A stretch of 64,000 nt of DNA from an uncultured Planctomycetaceae bacterium. GTDB lineage: Bacteria > Planctomycetota > Planctomycetia > Planctomycetales > Planctomycetaceae. The stretch spans positions 248,001 through 312,000 of the forward strand of contig CALSLT010000007.1 of NCBI GenBank assembly GCA_943787265.1. The letters are read 5' to 3'. Positions 17,833 to 26,655 of this stretch are shown piece after piece. Below the pieces are notes generated by a model. That model did not search any database, had not been told where the DNA came from, and saw only the letters and a list, made by a program, of their open reading frames with translations. Position 1 is the first letter of the stretch, and the number at the start of each line of letters is the position of its first letter. Position numbers and translations under genes: made by a program.

Positions 17833-20205
17833 TTGTCCGAAGCAAATTCATCGAACCGCCCCGTTGTCCTGCACGCTCGAGTTGTGACCGGAACCGGCGG
17901 TGGCCCTGACAAGACGATCCTGAACTCGCCTCGGTTTCTGTCTGACCTTGGTTATGAGTCAGTCTGCGCGTACCTGCACCCGCCTGGCGATCCGGGTTTC
18001 GACGAACTCAAAGCCCGTGCCGAGTCGCTGAACGCCGAGCTGATCTCGATTCCTGATCGAGGCATCAAAGACGTCTCCGTGATCAGCCGCATGCTGCGAA
18101 TCTGTCGCGAAAGAAACGTGTCGATCTGGCACGGCCACGACTACAAGTCCGACGCTCTGGGGCTCCTGCTTCGTAAGTTTCACCCGATGAAGCTCGTCTC
18201 GACCGTCCACGGCTGGGGCGTCAAGTCGAAGAAAACTCCGCTCTACCACGCCGTCGATCGATTCAGTCTGAAATCTTACGACCGCGTCATCTGCGTTTCC
18301 GACAAGCTGCTGGCTGAGTGTCTTTCCGCTGGCATTCAAATCGGAAATCTGTGCGAAATCGACAACGCGATCGATCTTTCCGGCTACGACGACCTGACAG
18401 CTAAACGTGAAGCCCGACTTCAGTTCGGCATCGATGCAGACAGGTCAGTCGTGGTTGCCGTCGGCCGACTCTCGAAAGAAAAGGCGTTCGACATTCTGAT
18501 TCGGGCATTTGCCGATTTGCTGGCAACAGGCCTTGAGGGAACTCTCCTGATCGCAGGCGACGGCCCAGAGCGAAACTCACTCCAGGCACAAATCGAAAGA
18601 TTCGGCTGTCAGGACTCCATCCGGCTGGCCGGTCACGTTGCTGATCCTTGCAACGTCTACGCTGCGGCCGACGTCTTTGCACTGAGCAGTACATCGGAAG
18701 GCTTGCCGAATTCACTTCTCGAAGCAATGGCGTGCGGAATTCCAGTTGTTGCGACCGCTGTTGGAGCCGTGCCGAATGTCATCATCGACGAAGTAAACGG
18801 GCTGCTGATTCAGTCCGGCGATGCAGCACCACTCACCCTCGCCCTGTCGCGACTGTTTTCTAATGAAGCTTTACGAAACCAGTTCGCCGCAGCCGGCCGT
18901 CAGACAATCGAAGGGCAATACAGTTTTGAACGCCGGATGCAGAAAGTGGCGGCTGTTTACGACGGCCTGCTCGCTGGTGACGGTTCGTCCGCACGTGGGT
19001 CGCGTATTCCTGAGCCGAACGCGCTCGCCTCGAGCATCACAACGCCAACAATCGCGACTGATTGCCCGAGCGTAGCGCCTTCGGCTCACTCCAACCTTGG
19101 GGATTCAAACGTTGCTCTGGCAACTCAACCGGTCGTTGCTCGTTCAACATCTTCGGAGGCAAATATATCGCCGACCATAAAGGTTGAATTGACCGCGACG
19201 CCCGAGACGTGGCAACCATTTCTGGAAGCACGCGGCTATGAAGGCTTCTATCAGAGAGCGGAATGGTTAAGCGTTCTGAAGATTGGCCTCGAACATCAAC
19301 CGGTCTGTTTACAGGCAACTGCGGGCGGACAGCTCGCTGGTGTTTTGCCATTGGCGTTTGTGAAGACTCCGCTGTTCGGCCGCTTCCTGGTCAGCCTGCC
19401 GTATCTCAACTCCTCAGGCATTGTCGCTGAATCTCCGGAAGTCGCGTCAGCTCTTGTTGATCGAGCAATCGATTTCGCCGAGCAGCTTGATGTGCGGTAC
19501 CTGGAACTGCGCCACGAAGTCGCGACGGACCATCCGAAGCTAACCGCAGCGGTCACGGACAAAGTCCACATGCGGCTGGCTTTGCCCGAAACATCCAACG
19601 AACTCTGGAAGTCGCTCAAGTCGAAACTTCGCAGTCAGGTTCGCAAACCGCTCAACAACGAATCACTGACAGTTCATTGGGGAACTCACGATCTGCTCGA
19701 CGAGTTCTACTCGGTGTTCACAAAAAACATGCGCGACCTCGGCACGCCGCCGTTCAGCCGCAAACTGTTTGCGTCGATGCTCGACGAGTTTCGTGGCGAT
19801 GCCGAATTCTGCTGTGTCCGTCTCGACGGTGAACCGGTTGCTTCCGGCCTGCTGATTCACGGTCCGGGAGTCACGCAGGTTCCCAGCGCGAGTTCGCTCC
19901 GAAAATTCAATTCGACCAGTGCCAACATGCTGATGTACTGGCACCTGCTGAGTCGGTCGATCGAACGCGGCCAGCAGGAGTTCGACTTCGGCCGCAGTTC
20001 AAAAGGCGCGGGCACTTACAAATTCAAAGCTCAGTGGGGAGCCAAAGAGTCGCCCGCCGTCTGGCAACACTTCGTCCGCGAGGGCGAAGCCACCGACATG
20101 CGACCCAACAGCGGAAAGTACGACCTGATGATCAAGACCTGGCAGAAGCTGCCGGTCTGGCTCACGAAGGTTATTGGCCCATCGATCGTCCGAGGAATTC
20201 CTTAG
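17833..20205 (+). CDS. Fusion of GT4 glycosyltransferase and FemAB-like acyltransferase
   Basis: A 790-residue protein of two enzymes. Residues about 10-385 are a GT-B glycosyltransferase of family 4: a GTGGGPDKTI nucleotide-loop-like start, VVAVGRLSKEKAFDIL and the donor-binding STSEGLPNSLLEAMACG. A Ser/Thr-rich linker (about 390-450) joins residues about 455-790. That part is a FemAB/GNAT-like domain with PLAFVKTPLFGRFLVSLPY and FDFGRSSKGAGTYKFKAQWG, the latter being typical of FemAB proteins linked to exosortase/PEP-CTERM exopolysaccharide loci. The start is probably TTG at 17833, since no ATG or GTG precedes the conserved region; the exact start is uncertain. It opens the exopolysaccharide cluster, where it would add a sugar and an acyl or aminoacyl group. 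Confidence 0.82.
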   Translation: MSEANSSNRPVVLHARVVTGTGGGPDKTILNSPRFLSDLGYESVCAYLHPPGDPGFDELKARAESLNAELISIPDRGIKDVSVISRMLRICRERNVSIWHGHDYKSDALGLLLRKFHPMKLVSTVHGWGVKSKKTPLYHAVDRFSLKSYDRVICVSDKLLAECLSAGIQIGNLCEIDNAIDLSGYDDLTAKREARLQFGIDADRSVVVAVGRLSKEKAFDILIRAFADLLATGLEGTLLIAGDGPERNSLQAQIERFGCQDSIRLAGHVADPCNVYAAADVFALSSTSEGLPNSLLEAMACGIPVVATAVGAVPNVIIDEVNGLLIQSGDAAPLTLALSRLFSNEALRNQFAAAGRQTIEGQYSFERRMQKVAAVYDGLLAGDGSSARGSRIPEPNALASSITTPTIATDCPSVAPSAHSNLGDSNVALATQPVVARSTSSEANISPTIKVELTATPETWQPFLEARGYEGFYQRAEWLSVLKIGLEHQPVCLQATAGGQLAGVLPLAFVKTPLFGRFLVSLPYLNSSGIVAESPEVASALVDRAIDFAEQLDVRYLELRHEVATDHPKLTAAVTDKVHMRLALPETSNELWKSLKSKLRSQVRKPLNNESLTVHWGTHDLLDEFYSVFTKNMRDLGTPPFSRKLFASMLDEFRGDAEFCCVRLDGEPVASGLLIHGPGVTQVPSASSLRKFNSTSANMLMYWHLLSRSIERGQQEFDFGRSSKGAGTYKFKAQWGAKESPAVWQHFVREGEATDMRPNSGKYDLMIKTWQKLPVWLTKVIGPSIVRGIP

Positions 20206-20209
20206 GCCC

Positions 20210-20282
20210 TTCGTAGGGTGCGTCTTGACGCACCACAGAGAAACCAAAGTGAACGACGGTGCGTCAAGACGCACCCTACGAA
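20210..20282. repeat. Nested palindromic intergenic element, perfect 25-bp inverted repeat
   Basis: Arms 20210-20234 and 20258-20282 are exact inverted copies, separated by 23 bp. Each arm also contains its own palindrome GTGCGTC-TT-GACGCAC. The outer ends read GTAGGGTG/CACCCTAC. The element starts 4 bp after the stop of the fusion glycosyltransferase. Confidence 0.9.
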
Positions 20283-20291
20283 ACTGTTTGA

Positions 20292-20310
20292 TGGGCGATG
20301 CCCACCCTAC
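20292..20310. repeat. Short palindrome ending in CACCCTAC
   Basis: TGGGC-GAT-GCCCA (20292-20304) runs into CCCTAC. It follows the 25-bp inverted repeat by 9 bp and shares its terminal motif. It lies in the leader of the flippase fusion gene. Confidence 0.7.
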
Positions 20311-20337
20311 ACGAACGTCACAACCGGTTTGAAAATC

Positions 20338-23100
20338 ATGAAACCAGTTAAGGACATCCTGAAACACTCTTCTGTTTATGCAGTCGGGCAAATCCTCAGC
20401 AGATTTGCTTCGATTCTGTTGCTGCCGCTCTACACCCGTTGCCTCAGCCCAGCTGACTACGGCTGCGTTGCGATTCTCGATCTGACCGCCGGAATCATGG
20501 CGATCCTGATTGGCTCGGGAATGGCGTCAGCCGTTATGCGGTCGCACTTCGACTGTGAGGACGAAGCGGCTCGCAGCAAAGTCTGGTGGACAGGTCTGTC
20601 GTGGGTGGCTCTTTCAGCGACGGTTCTGGTTGTTCCGTTAGTGGTCGCTAGAAATGTAATCGCTGAGCTGACACTCGGTGCCGAGATCACAAATGGTGGG
20701 ATATTCTACCTGCTGGCTGCGGGCACGCTCTGGATGAACACCGTCAGCGAACTGCTCGAAACCTGGCTGCGGGTGAAAAAGCGATCGGGCACGTTCGTAA
20801 CCCTGTCGATGAGTCGCCTGCTGCTGAACATCACGTTGAATGTGTGGTTTCTCGTCGGTCTGGATCTCGGAGTTGGAGGTCTGCTGACAGGCAACGTCAT
20901 TGCCGCGACCGTCAACACGACGGCGTTGCTGCTGATTTTCGCTCGACACCAACAGAAGTTTGCGTTTGATAAAGTCATCCTGCGAACACTGCTGGCGTTC
21001 GGTTCGCCGCTGATCATCCAGGCGTTTCTGTCGCTGATGATGCACGAAGCTGATCGGTACCTCTTAAGAGCCTACGCAAGCCTCGATCAGGTCGGCGTGT
21101 ACTCGTTGGCTTATAAAATTGGTCAGGCCGTCAACACGCTCTGCATGATCCCGTTCGGGGCGATCTGGGGAGTCGTCCTTTACGAAATCGCTCAGCAGCC
21201 AGACGCGAAGAGCACTTACGCGAACGTCTTCAAGTATTACGTTTACGGTCTGCTGGTTGTGATGCTGGCCGCGGCCTTGTTCGCGTTCCCCGTGCTGCCA
21301 TACCTGACGCCGGGCGACTTCGGTCAGGCCGTCGATCTGATTCCGGTGATCGTGCTGGCGTTCGTTTTCTTCGCGATGCACTCTCAGTTCAGCGTGCCGG
21401 TTTTGCTCGCTCGTAGAACGGCTGCGTTGATTCCAGCATCGGTCGCGGGAGTTGTCGCCAACATCGTGTTCAATCTGTTGCTGATTCCTCACTTCGGTGC
21501 TCAAGGAGCGGCGTGGGCGAGCGTCGCAACGTACGCCGCGTTCTCCTTCACCGGATTGTGGTTCTACCGAAAAGTCGACAAGTACCCGTACCCGTTTGCT
21601 CGCTGCCTGGTTTGCGCGGCGGCGGTTGGTGGGACCTACCTCGGGGTTCGGTATTTCATTTTCCCGGAAGTCACCGGCATCGTTGGCCGGCTGGCCGTTG
21701 CCTCTCTGGCAACCGGATTCTGGACGGTCGTCCTGTTCGGACGCGTCGCGATGCCAATGTTGCATGTCGTCGAGCAGAAGACAGGTCGCCGCTTCATCCC
21801 GTCCGCCTGGCGGACAGACGAATCATCTAATGACACACCCGCGAAAGTTGGATCGGAGAGTCACGTCATGAAAGCACTTCTTCTCAGCGAAATCTTTCCG
21901 CCGCAGAATGGCGGCAGCGGAAGATGGTTCCAGGAAATCTACAGTCGGCTTCCACGTGAGAACGTCGTCGTCGCGGCGGGCGAGCATCCGTCGCAGGACG
22001 AGTTCGACGCGACGCACAACATGAATCTCCATCGACTGGCACTGACAATGCCGCAGTGGGGCCTCAAAAGTGTTTCGGCTCTGCGTGACTACTGGCGATT
22101 GTTTCGCACCGTGCGACGCATCGTTCGCAAGGAAGGCGTTACCCAGCTTCATTGTGGACGGTGTCTACCGGAAGGTTGGCTTGCAGTCCTGATGAAGAAG
22201 TTCTGCGGAGTTCCATACGTCTGCTACGTTCACGGCGAAGATGTGGAATCCGCCTCAACCAGTCGCGAACTTTCGTGGATGGTCAATCGAGTTTTGACCA
22301 ACGCCGACTACCTCATCGCCAACAGCCAGAACACGGCTCGACTTTTGACAGAAAACTGGAACCTTCCAGAGTCTCACGTGAAGGTTTTTCATCCTGGGTG
22401 CGATGCGTCGAGGTTTGTGCCGGCGGAGCGAAGCGACTCTGTTCGTGAAGAACTTGGCTGGAAAGGTCGCTCCGTCGTGCTGACCGTTGGCCGGCTCCAG
22501 GAACGCAAAGGCCACGACGTGATGATCGAGGCTTTGGCAACCATCCGCGAAGCCATCCCGAACGTGTTGTTCGCAATCGTCGGCGGAGGCGAAGAACGGG
22601 AACGTCTTGAACAGCTTGTTTCCAAACACGGCATTGCCGATCACGTTCAGTTTCTCGGCGAAGTCAGCGACCAGACGATGATCCGCTGTTATCAGCAGTG
22701 CGATTTGTTCGCGCTCCCAAACCGCCAGGTCGGTCGAGACATCGAAGGCTTTGGCATGGTCCTTGTGGAAGCTCAGGCGTGCGGCCGGCCGGTGCTCGCA
22801 GGAGCTTCCGGCGGGACTCGCGAAACGATGGACATTGGCAAGACAGGCGTCGTGGTTCCTTGCGAGAAAGCCGACGGGCTGGCCACCGAAGTCACAAGGT
22901 TGCTGCTCGATCGCGAAGGCCTGGAAGAAATGGGCAAGGCCGCTCGTCCTTGGGTCGTCGAACACCTCGACTGGAACGCGTTGTCAAAACAGGCCGCGGC
23001 ACAGTTCGGAATCGAGCTCCCACAAACTACGACAGCAAACACGTCATCGGAATCGGTGAACGCCGACTCGTCAAACGAAGTTGTTTCTACACAGGTTTAA
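20338..23100 (+). CDS. Fusion of Wzx-type polysaccharide flippase and GT4 glycosyltransferase
   Basis: A 920-residue protein. The ATG at 20338 is chosen because MKPVKDILKHSSVYAVG begins the flippase family; the frame extends upstream only through a repeat element. Residues 1-about 480 are a multi-helix lipid-linked oligosaccharide flippase (FASILLLPLYTRCLSPADYG, about 12-14 helices). Residues 511-900 are a complete family-4 glycosyltransferase: LLLSEIFPPQNGGSGRW, VVLTVGRLQERKGHDVMIEA and GFGMVLVEAQACGRPVLAG. The junction contains an in-frame ATG at 21868 with GGAG 7 bases upstream, as if two genes had merged by loss of a stop, so an internal start could also produce a free glycosyltransferase. 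It would couple sugar transfer to export of the repeat unit at the inner membrane. Confidence 0.88.
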   Translation: MKPVKDILKHSSVYAVGQILSRFASILLLPLYTRCLSPADYGCVAILDLTAGIMAILIGSGMASAVMRSHFDCEDEAARSKVWWTGLSWVALSATVLVVPLVVARNVIAELTLGAEITNGGIFYLLAAGTLWMNTVSELLETWLRVKKRSGTFVTLSMSRLLLNITLNVWFLVGLDLGVGGLLTGNVIAATVNTTALLLIFARHQQKFAFDKVILRTLLAFGSPLIIQAFLSLMMHEADRYLLRAYASLDQVGVYSLAYKIGQAVNTLCMIPFGAIWGVVLYEIAQQPDAKSTYANVFKYYVYGLLVVMLAAALFAFPVLPYLTPGDFGQAVDLIPVIVLAFVFFAMHSQFSVPVLLARRTAALIPASVAGVVANIVFNLLLIPHFGAQGAAWASVATYAAFSFTGLWFYRKVDKYPYPFARCLVCAAAVGGTYLGVRYFIFPEVTGIVGRLAVASLATGFWTVVLFGRVAMPMLHVVEQKTGRRFIPSAWRTDESSNDTPAKVGSESHVMKALLLSEIFPPQNGGSGRWFQEIYSRLPRENVVVAAGEHPSQDEFDATHNMNLHRLALTMPQWGLKSVSALRDYWRLFRTVRRIVRKEGVTQLHCGRCLPEGWLAVLMKKFCGVPYVCYVHGEDVESASTSRELSWMVNRVLTNADYLIANSQNTARLLTENWNLPESHVKVFHPGCDASRFVPAERSDSVREELGWKGRSVVLTVGRLQERKGHDVMIEALATIREAIPNVLFAIVGGGEERERLEQLVSKHGIADHVQFLGEVSDQTMIRCYQQCDLFALPNRQVGRDIEGFGMVLVEAQACGRPVLAGASGGTRETMDIGKTGVVVPCEKADGLATEVTRLLLDREGLEEMGKAARPWVVEHLDWNALSKQAAAQFGIELPQTTTANTSSESVNADSSNEVVSTQV

Positions 23101-23106
23101 GTTGCT

Positions 23107-25707
23107 ATGAGCGAAGTCAGCACGCCACTTCTGAATCCGAATTGCCGGCAGGATGTCGATTCATCGCTGATCACAGATCTCTGTGTCACTAGTCGGCTTT
23201 CGAGACCCGTCCAGAATGTTCCGCTGACGACCGGTCTGGATCTGCCGAAAGGCTTACTCCACGACAGTGACGGGCTTGCTGTCCGAACTCCGGGTGGCGA
23301 GCTATTGAAACTTCAATCGACACCCTCGGCGCGGTGGTCGGACGGCAGCGTGAAATGGACACTGCTGGATTATGTGGCTCCAGAAGTTTCGTCTGAAACT
23401 TCAAACTGGAGGGTCGTACGAACGGAAGAAGCATCCACCAGTGCGACCGATCCGGCGGCGACGTTCGCGGGCGAGACGATTGGATTGCGTCTCGACGGTA
23501 ACACCGTTGTTGTGCGGCGAGGGGTTCAGGAAACTCGACTTCACTTTGTTCTAACTTCAACGCATGGTCAGAAGCTTCAGCCGAAGATTTCACACTGCCG
23601 GATCGAATGCGAAGGGCCAGTGCGTTGGACCGTTGTTTACGAAGGTGAATTTCCGAATTCCCGCGGCCTGCGTTTTGCCATTCGAGTCAGCACTTTCCAG
23701 AGTACGGGCAACGTGAAGTGCGACGTCAAACTTCACAATCCGAACCGAGCGGCTCACAAAGGCGGTCTGTGGGATCTCGGCGACGCGGGCTCAGTCAGTT
23801 TCGATTCGTTCCATGTGGAATGTCAGCGGTCGACGCCTTCCAGCACGCTCCACTGGAAAGCCGAATTCGATCACGCTGAGTGTTCAAGCGGCGGCGGATC
23901 ATTATCGATCTATCAGGACTCAAGCGGCCGGGATAACTGGCAGAGCGAAAATCATGCAAACGCCACCGGTCGAGTGCCGTGCCGGTTTCAGGGTTACGAA
24001 CTTCGCTCATCAGCTCGGACGGAAGTCGGCTATCACGCATCGCCGACGGTCGCTCTCGAAGGCGGAGATGGCAGCCTCGTCGTGGCTGTCCCTGAATTCT
24101 GGCAACAGTTTCCGGGGTCCATTACCGCAGAGGCGGCGCAAATAAGTGTTGGGCTATTCCCCGCACAGTGGAATGACCTTTTCGAACTGCAGGGTGGTGA
24201 GCAGAAGGTCCAAACAATCTGGCTGTCACTCGGTTCTGACGACGCCAACCTGCACGACTTCGATTGGATTCATCAGCCGGTTCGAGTTGCAACTTCGCCC
24301 GAGTGGCATTCGGAAACCAAAGCGATCCCGTACTTCTGTCCGGCGACCAGCGATCCCAATTCGCGACTGACGAAACTTCTGGCAGAAGCTGCTGATGGTG
24401 CAAATGCCCTAATGGCGAAACGCGACGCGATCGACGAGTACGGCTGGAGAAACTTCGGCGAACAGTGGGCCGACCACGAAGCCGCGTACTACGACGGCTC
24501 GAAAACGATCATCTCGCATTACAACAACCAGTTCGACTCTGTTTATGGCGGGCTTCTGCAACTTGCCAGAACCGGAGATGCGACTTGGTTCGAATTGTTC
24601 GATCCACTTGCCCGACACGTTTCGGACATTGACATTTATCACACACAGAAAGATCGAGCGGCTTACAACGGCGGTCTCTTCTGGCATACCGATCACTACT
24701 CCGACGCCGCAACGTGTACCCACCGAACCTACACAACTCAGAACGTGAAGCCTGGTCGAGACTACGGCGGCGGTCCGAGCGACGAACACAACTACACGAC
24801 CGGCTTGCTGCACCACTACTACCTGACCGGTGATCCGGAATCGCGAGCGGCAGTGATTTCGCTGGCTGATTGGGTCATCAATATCGACGACGGCTCACAA
24901 ACCGTTTTCGGACTGGTCGACGACGGCCGAACTGGGCTGGCGAGTGCCACGGCTGATGCAGACTTTCATGGTCCCGGACGAGGCGCCGGCAATTCGGTCA
25001 ACGCGTTGCTGGATGGGTGGTTGCTGACCGGCGAGCAGCGATACCTGGACTATGCCGAGACATTGATCCAGCGTGTTGTCCATCCGGAAGAAGACATCGA
25101 CGCTCTGGACCTGCTCGACGCCGAATCACGCTGGTCGTACACGGTATTTCTGTCAGCACTCGCGAAATACCTCGACATCAAACACGAAGCTGCCGCGCAC
25201 GACGATGCGTACGACTACGCGGCGGCGAGTCTTGCTCACTTTGGCAGATGGATGCTGAACAACGAGCGACCGTACTTTGACCATCCGGAACAGCTTGAGT
25301 TCCCAACGGAAACCTGGGCGGCTCAAGAACTTCGCAAAGCCAACGTATTACGTCTCGCCGCGAAGTATTGCGATGCTGAAGAACGCTCGGCCATGCTCGA
25401 ACGAGGGGCAGAACTTGCAGATCGCGCGTGGGACGACCTCGAACGATTTGAAAGCCGGCACGTCTCAAGAGCACTGGCGATTGCAATGAGCGAAGGCGCT
25501 CGAGATTGCTGGCTGCGAAACCAGAATTTCGAGAATTCGTCTTCAGTGACAAGTCAGAACTGGGAGCCGAAGAAGGACTTTGTTCCCCAGAAAGATCGTG
25601 TCAAGCAGCAACTGAAATCACCGAGCGGGCTTGTCAAAGCAGGCCTGTCGGCATGCAACGTGACTCGATGGCCAGCGACGATTCGTAGTTTGTTGAAGCA
25701 GTTGTAG
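23107..25707 (+). CDS. PcRGLX/YetA-like protein (exo-rhamnogalacturonan lyase-like)
   Basis: An 866-residue protein starting 6 bp after the preceding stop. No signal peptide is visible. Residues about 30-400 are beta-rich (ARWSDGSVKWTLLDYVA and similar) and residues about 420-800 form an alpha/alpha-toroid-like part with many His, Asp and Tyr (AAYYDGSKTIISHYNNQFDS, DHYSDAATCTHRTYT, GGGPSDEHNYTTGLLHHYY). This layout suits the PcRGLX/YetA polysaccharide lyase-like family (PL26 type); I assign it by remembered features, not by search. In an exopolysaccharide cluster it more likely trims or modifies the organism's own polymer than plant pectin. The absence of an export signal is odd for a lyase. 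Confidence 0.6.
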   Translation: MSEVSTPLLNPNCRQDVDSSLITDLCVTSRLSRPVQNVPLTTGLDLPKGLLHDSDGLAVRTPGGELLKLQSTPSARWSDGSVKWTLLDYVAPEVSSETSNWRVVRTEEASTSATDPAATFAGETIGLRLDGNTVVVRRGVQETRLHFVLTSTHGQKLQPKISHCRIECEGPVRWTVVYEGEFPNSRGLRFAIRVSTFQSTGNVKCDVKLHNPNRAAHKGGLWDLGDAGSVSFDSFHVECQRSTPSSTLHWKAEFDHAECSSGGGSLSIYQDSSGRDNWQSENHANATGRVPCRFQGYELRSSARTEVGYHASPTVALEGGDGSLVVAVPEFWQQFPGSITAEAAQISVGLFPAQWNDLFELQGGEQKVQTIWLSLGSDDANLHDFDWIHQPVRVATSPEWHSETKAIPYFCPATSDPNSRLTKLLAEAADGANALMAKRDAIDEYGWRNFGEQWADHEAAYYDGSKTIISHYNNQFDSVYGGLLQLARTGDATWFELFDPLARHVSDIDIYHTQKDRAAYNGGLFWHTDHYSDAATCTHRTYTTQNVKPGRDYGGGPSDEHNYTTGLLHHYYLTGDPESRAAVISLADWVINIDDGSQTVFGLVDDGRTGLASATADADFHGPGRGAGNSVNALLDGWLLTGEQRYLDYAETLIQRVVHPEEDIDALDLLDAESRWSYTVFLSALAKYLDIKHEAAAHDDAYDYAAASLAHFGRWMLNNERPYFDHPEQLEFPTETWAAQELRKANVLRLAAKYCDAEERSAMLERGAELADRAWDDLERFESRHVSRALAIAMSEGARDCWLRNQNFENSSSVTSQNWEPKKDFVPQKDRVKQQLKSPSGLVKAGLSACNVTRWPATIRSLLKQL

Positions 25708-25708
25708 T

Positions 25709-25723
25709 GTGGGCACCGCCCAC
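25709..25723. repeat. Short palindrome of the CACCCTAC-type family
   Basis: GTGGGC-ACC-GCCCAC lies 1 bp after the stop of the preceding gene and is preceded by TGTAGT. It resembles the core at 20292-20304 but lacks the full CCCTAC end. Confidence 0.5.
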
Positions 25724-25795
25724 CAAATTGGTCATCAGTTTGGAAGACACATACAGAAACTTCGTCAGGCCGAGCCGGACCTAAAGAAAAGATCG

Positions 25796-26446
25796 ATGAA
25801 AACACTCATCAAACAACTTGTTGAATTCACGGCACTCCTGGTCGTGCTGCCGGCTTACGGCATGTACCGACTTGGTGCGATGCTGGCCGGGCCGGACAGA
25901 GCATTCCCCGGTTGGTCTGAAACGTTCTCGTTGCTGCCGGGGTTAACCGGGCAGTATCTGCGACGAGCATTCTACTCACTCACTTTGGAGCGGTGCGGAG
26001 AAAATGCGTGCCTGTCATTCGGTGCGATTTTTTCTCACTCGACAGCGAGTGTTGGTGCCAACGTTTACGTCGGTTCGTTCTGCTCGCTGGGTGCGATCAC
26101 GCTGGAAGATGACGTTCTGATTGCTTCCAACGTTTCCATCATGAACGGAACTCAGCAGCACGGCACTGAGAGAATCGACATTCCAATCCGAGAGCAACCC
26201 GGCATCTTCACACCGGTAACCATCGGAGAAGGGTCATGGATCGGTGAGGGGGCAACGGTTTCGGCTGACGTCGGCAAACACTGCGTCATCGGCGCCGGTT
26301 CGGTCGTCACAAAGCCAATCCCGGACTACGCGATCGCTCTGGGAGTTCCTGCGAAAGTCATTCGCTTCCGGAACGACGAACTGCCAATTGAACAGCGACT
26401 TGCGGAGGCGGAGCAACTGGTCAAATCGGTCACGGACGCATTGTAG
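25796..26446 (+). CDS. Hexapeptide-repeat acyltransferase (left-handed beta-helix, WbbJ/CysE-like)
   Basis: A 216-residue protein starting at the ATG at 25796. An N-terminal hydrophobic segment (about 7-35, LVEFTALLVVLPAYGMYRLG) is followed by isoleucine-patch hexapeptide repeats: ASVGANVYVGSFCSLGAITL, DDVLIASNVSIM, VTIGEGSWIGEGATVSADVG and KHCVIGAGSVVTKPIPDYAI. It ends with the ALGVPAKVIR signature of sugar O- or N-acetyltransferases. The His of the QQHG segment is the likely catalytic base. It probably acetylates a sugar of the exopolysaccharide. The N-terminal helix may tether it to the membrane. Confidence 0.88.
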   Translation: MKTLIKQLVEFTALLVVLPAYGMYRLGAMLAGPDRAFPGWSETFSLLPGLTGQYLRRAFYSLTLERCGENACLSFGAIFSHSTASVGANVYVGSFCSLGAITLEDDVLIASNVSIMNGTQQHGTERIDIPIREQPGIFTPVTIGEGSWIGEGATVSADVGKHCVIGAGSVVTKPIPDYAIALGVPAKVIRFRNDELPIEQRLAEAEQLVKSVTDAL

Positions 26447-26655
26447 GAACATCCGGCACTGCGAGAGTGTGCTGACGGCTCCAACCAGTTGTCAGGGCAG
26501 CTCTCGCGTTACTGGCTCCTTGCAAAACGACATCCCATTTTTGCCGGCTGTACGGCATCCGCCACCTATGTTTATGGCAGGACATCGTCGGCAGGTTTTC
26601 GGTTTGAATCCGACTGCAGATAGTCGATCCAAATTTAAGAAAAACGGAATCCACA

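Noticed and set aside
20218-20337. Upstream extension of the flippase fusion
   Set aside because: It would place the start inside the 25-bp inverted repeat; the family begins at the ATG at 20338.
21064-21765. Minus-strand open frame of 233 codons
   Set aside because: Antisense to the flippase fusion; composition very rich in Arg, Gln and Asp, typical of a shadow frame.
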